A stretch of 6,166 nt of DNA. It comes from Gammaproteobacteria bacterium. Its GTDB lineage: Bacteria > Pseudomonadota > Gammaproteobacteria > Granulosicoccales > Granulosicoccaceae. The notes below the pieces were generated by a model. The model made no database searches. It was given only the letters and a program-made list of their open reading frames with translations, and was not told the DNA's origin. Positions 3,734-6,166 of the stretch are shown here, piece by piece. The stretch is from NCBI GenBank assembly GCA_019634245.1, contig JAHQVR010000300.1, positions 1 through 6,166 of the forward strand, given 5' to 3'. A program made the position numbers and the translations under genes. The number at the start of each line of letters is the position of its first letter. Positions within the stretch are counted from its first letter, which is position 1.

Positions 3734-6166
3734 TCAGTCACCGCGCATTCGAGTCGCTTTCGGGTCATAAGCTGCTTGTAAATAGGCTTTAGCAGGGTAA
3801 CGAGTACCGCCGATGTCTATACTCCAGGGCTGCTCATCCAACCACACCTGATTAAAGTTCTCTGGTTGTTTGACATAGCCTAGTCCCACTGATCCTTTCA
3901 GCGTATGACCGTAATTACCCGAAGTTAAATAACCCACACAGTCATCATTTAACATGATGGGCTCATGGTGATACAGCAACGGATCAGGATCCTGAATCAC
4001 AAACTGAACTAAACGTTTACGCAGATGAGATTTCGATTCCTTTTGTTTGGCAATCGCATCATAGCCGATGAACTTGATTTGCTTATCCATGGCACAGACA
4101 AAGCCCACACCGGCTTCCAAAGGAGTATCTTCATCAGCGACATCATGCCCAAAGTGCAAGAATTTTTTCTCGATACGACAACTATCCAAAGCGTGCAGCC
4201 CAGCGAGTGACAGCCCATGCCCAGCGCCTTCGCTCCATAAAAGATCAAACGCAGGCACAGCCATCTCAACAGGGACATATAACTCCCAACCGGCCTCACC
4301 GACGAATGACACGCGGGTAAGCCTCACTGGAAAGTAGCCTAACTCACATTCAATACTGCGAGCGAAGGGGAAGTTGTCAGCCGACAGATCCAGCCTTAGT
4401 AGAGGTTCCAAGAACGCTCGCGCCATCGGACCTTGAACGCTCAGCACCGCCCACTGATTCGTTACATCATGCACAAAGCAGTGACTCTCTGGATCGATGT
4501 TGCGTTGAAGCCAATCAAGATCCTTGTGGGTAGTCGCAGCAGCACTTACCACCAGAAATTCGTGTTCAGCCAGTCGAGTCACAGTCAAGTCGGCCTCTAT
4601 ACCTCCACGATCATTCAACCAGTGGGTGTACACAATGCGATTCGACTCCACGTCAATGTCTGCCGAACATATTTTCTGTAAGGCACTCATCGCATCTTTT
4701 CCCTGCACCTTGTATTTTGAAAAGGATGATTGATCAAACAGCACCACACCTTCCCGAGCCCGATGATGCTCCCGCGCAGAAAATTCAAACCAGTTTTGTC
4801 TATTAAAACTGTATTGGTACTCAGGCTTGACTCCCTCAGGCGCAAACCAATTGGCGCGTTCCCATCCAGCTACCTGTCCAAAGCAAGCATTGTGATCCAC
4901 TAAGCGTTGATGAATCGGCGAATGACGAATGTTCCTTGCTGTTTCAAATTGAAGAAAAGGATAATGCCTCGCATACAAAAGACCTAAGGTTTCCTCCACG
5001 CGATCTTGAACAAATTTTTGTGTACCCATAAATGGATAGACACGCCGAATATCATTGCCCCATAAGTCCAAAGGGGCATGCCCGAGTTCCATCCATTCGG
5101 CGCAGGCTTTTCCCAACCCACCCGAACTTTGAATACCAATAGAATTCAGTCCAGCAGCGACGAAATAACCGCTGACCTCTGGAGATTCCCCCACATGAAA
5201 TTGATCATCAGGAGTAAACGATTCCGGACCACAAAAAAACGTTCGCCAACCCACATCCGCTAACATGGGTACCCGCACCATGGCATCTTCGAGCACAGGC
5301 ATTAGCTGCTCTTCCATGTGCCCGGGTAGTTCGTCGAAGCAAAAATCCTCTGGAATACCCTCTTGCCCCCAAGCTCGCGCCTTCGGCTCAAACATGCCAA
5401 CTAGTAGAGAGCCCGCATCTTCTTTGATGTACACACATTTATCGTGATCGCGAAAAACCGGTAGATCGGCAGTGACGTCCGGATGTTTCTCGGTAACCGC
5501 GTAATAGTGTTCACAGGCGTGAAGAGGAATATTGACGCCGCTCTTAATACCTAAATTTCGAGCCCACATACCGGCACAGTTGACGACGAAATCAGTCTGA
5601 ATTAGGCCTTGATCGGTTTGCACGCCTCGAACTTTTGCGTTCTCGATAATGACGTCTTCGACGCTGATACCTTCAAGGCACCGAGCCCCCAATTGTCGAG
5701 CTGCCTTGACAAAGGCCATCGTTACATCGATGGGGCTCGCTTTGCCATCGTGTTCAACGAACGTTCCGCCTATAAGATCTGAAGTATCGGCCAAAGGAAA
5801 CAGCGATTTGATTTCTTCGGGAGTAATTAGATCCACACGAGTGACCCCAAAGGCGTTGTTCATCGATGCCACCCGACGCAACTCTTGCCAACGCTCATCA
5901 GAGTGCGCAATGCTCAAACTCCCCACCTGACGAAAGCCAGTGGATTGACCGGTAGCTTCTTCCAAGTCATGAAGTAGGCGCATCGAATATTCGGCCAGAC
6001 GTGCATGACTGTCATTGGAGCGCATCGTGCCGATCAACCCGGCTGCATGCCAGGTGGTGCCACAAGCAAATTGCCGACGTTCTAACAAAACGACATCCTG
6101 CCACCCTTGTTTTGCCAAGTGATAAGCCACACTGGCACCGGTAACGCCGCCACCGATAACTACAGC
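3734..6166 (-). CDS. FAD-dependent oxidoreductase fused to a glycine-cleavage T-protein domain (dimethylglycine/sarcosine dehydrogenase-like), 5' end cut by window edge
   Basis: 810 residues are visible, from the window edge to TGA 3736-3734; the true start lies just outside and only a few N-terminal residues should be missing. Residues 5-10 are the Rossmann 'GGGVTG', with the ribose-binding Glu at 29. 'TWHAAGL' at 38-44 contains His40, equivalent to the histidine that carries covalent FAD in mammalian DMGDH. The DAO-type FAD domain runs to ~375 (with 'CGPESFTPD' and 'YFVAAGLNSIG'), followed by the FAO_M middle domain (~380-440). The GCV_T folate-binding domain (~445-705) contains 'GGIEADLTV', whose Asp526 matches the folate-site Asp of T-protein, and the GCV_T C-terminal barrel (~715-800) ends the protein. 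Family members oxidatively demethylate N-methyl amines and pass the one-carbon unit to tetrahydrofolate. Dimethylglycine and sarcosine are the best-known substrates, but marine relatives and the PDPR branch make the substrate uncertain. It is convergent with the lipoprotein operon, 150 bases away. Confidence 0.93.
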   Translation of the reverse strand, partial: AVVIGGGVTGASVAYHLAKQGWQDVVLLERRQFACGTTWHAAGLIGTMRSNDSHARLAEYSMRLLHDLEEATGQSTGFRQVGSLSIAHSDERWQELRRVASMNNAFGVTRVDLITPEEIKSLFPLADTSDLIGGTFVEHDGKASPIDVTMAFVKAARQLGARCLEGISVEDVIIENAKVRGVQTDQGLIQTDFVVNCAGMWARNLGIKSGVNIPLHACEHYYAVTEKHPDVTADLPVFRDHDKCVYIKEDAGSLLVGMFEPKARAWGQEGIPEDFCFDELPGHMEEQLMPVLEDAMVRVPMLADVGWRTFFCGPESFTPDDQFHVGESPEVSGYFVAAGLNSIGIQSSGGLGKACAEWMELGHAPLDLWGNDIRRVYPFMGTQKFVQDRVEETLGLLYARHYPFLQFETARNIRHSPIHQRLVDHNACFGQVAGWERANWFAPEGVKPEYQYSFNRQNWFEFSAREHHRAREGVVLFDQSSFSKYKVQGKDAMSALQKICSADIDVESNRIVYTHWLNDRGGIEADLTVTRLAEHEFLVVSAAATTHKDLDWLQRNIDPESHCFVHDVTNQWAVLSVQGPMARAFLEPLLRLDLSADNFPFARSIECELGYFPVRLTRVSFVGEAGWELYVPVEMAVPAFDLLWSEGAGHGLSLAGLHALDSCRIEKKFLHFGHDVADEDTPLEAGVGFVCAMDKQIKFIGYDAIAKQKESKSHLRKRLVQFVIQDPDPLLYHHEPIMLNDDCVGYLTSGNYGHTLKGSVGLGYVKQPENFNQVWLDEQPWSIDIGGTRYPAKAYLQAAYDPKATRMRGD

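Noticed and set aside
4009..5930. Several open frames of 60-96 codons inside the large oxidoreductase gene
   Set aside because: They lie in other frames of a gene with continuous homology-type motifs from end to end, and none shows recognisable protein features.

Overview
This 6.2 kb window looks like chromosome from a Gram-negative, probably marine, proteobacterium. The reasons are an outer-membrane-type lipoprotein with a Ser/Gly/Asp/Thr-rich linker, a dTDP-rhamnose gene, and a DMGDH-like FAD/folate oxidoreductase. By eye, GC is near 50%, except for the first ~180 bases (67 of 180 are G/C, about 37%). Genus-level placement is not possible from the sequence alone.

Layout, left to right. (1) Bases 1-179 (+) hold the last 58 codons of a coiled-coil/'RIQ-x-S-L-L-P' linker typical of SpoIIE/PP2C-type phosphatases; the frame stops before any catalytic domain, so this is probably a remnant. 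(2) Bases 200-748 (-) are an intact rfbC/rmlC, convergent with the remnant. (3) Bases 749-1223 are a 475-base gap. It holds a plausible minus-strand promoter for rfbC overlaid by two perfect short inverted repeats, and a stretch with unusually few stop codons. (4) Bases 1224-3583 (+) are a tight three-gene unit: a QueG-related Fe-S protein with two cysteine clusters, a zinc-type homocysteine S-methyltransferase starting on the base after the previous stop codon, and a lipoprotein of unknown function 11 bases further on. (5) Bases 3734-6166 (-) are a large FAD-dependent oxidoreductase fused to a glycine-cleavage T-protein module (DMGDH/SARDH/PDPR-like), cut by the right edge of the window.

How the genes may work together. 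The methyltransferase would move a methyl group to homocysteine to make methionine. The convergent oxidoreductase would strip a methyl from an N-methylated amine such as dimethylglycine or sarcosine and hand it to tetrahydrofolate. Betaine to dimethylglycine to sarcosine is the textbook pathway linking these two enzyme types, so the locus may serve methylated-amine/one-carbon metabolism. The substrates are not proven by sequence. The Fe-S protein in the methyltransferase operon is the least understood member and the best lead. No RNA genes, CRISPR arrays, insertion sequences or clear intrinsic terminators were found.
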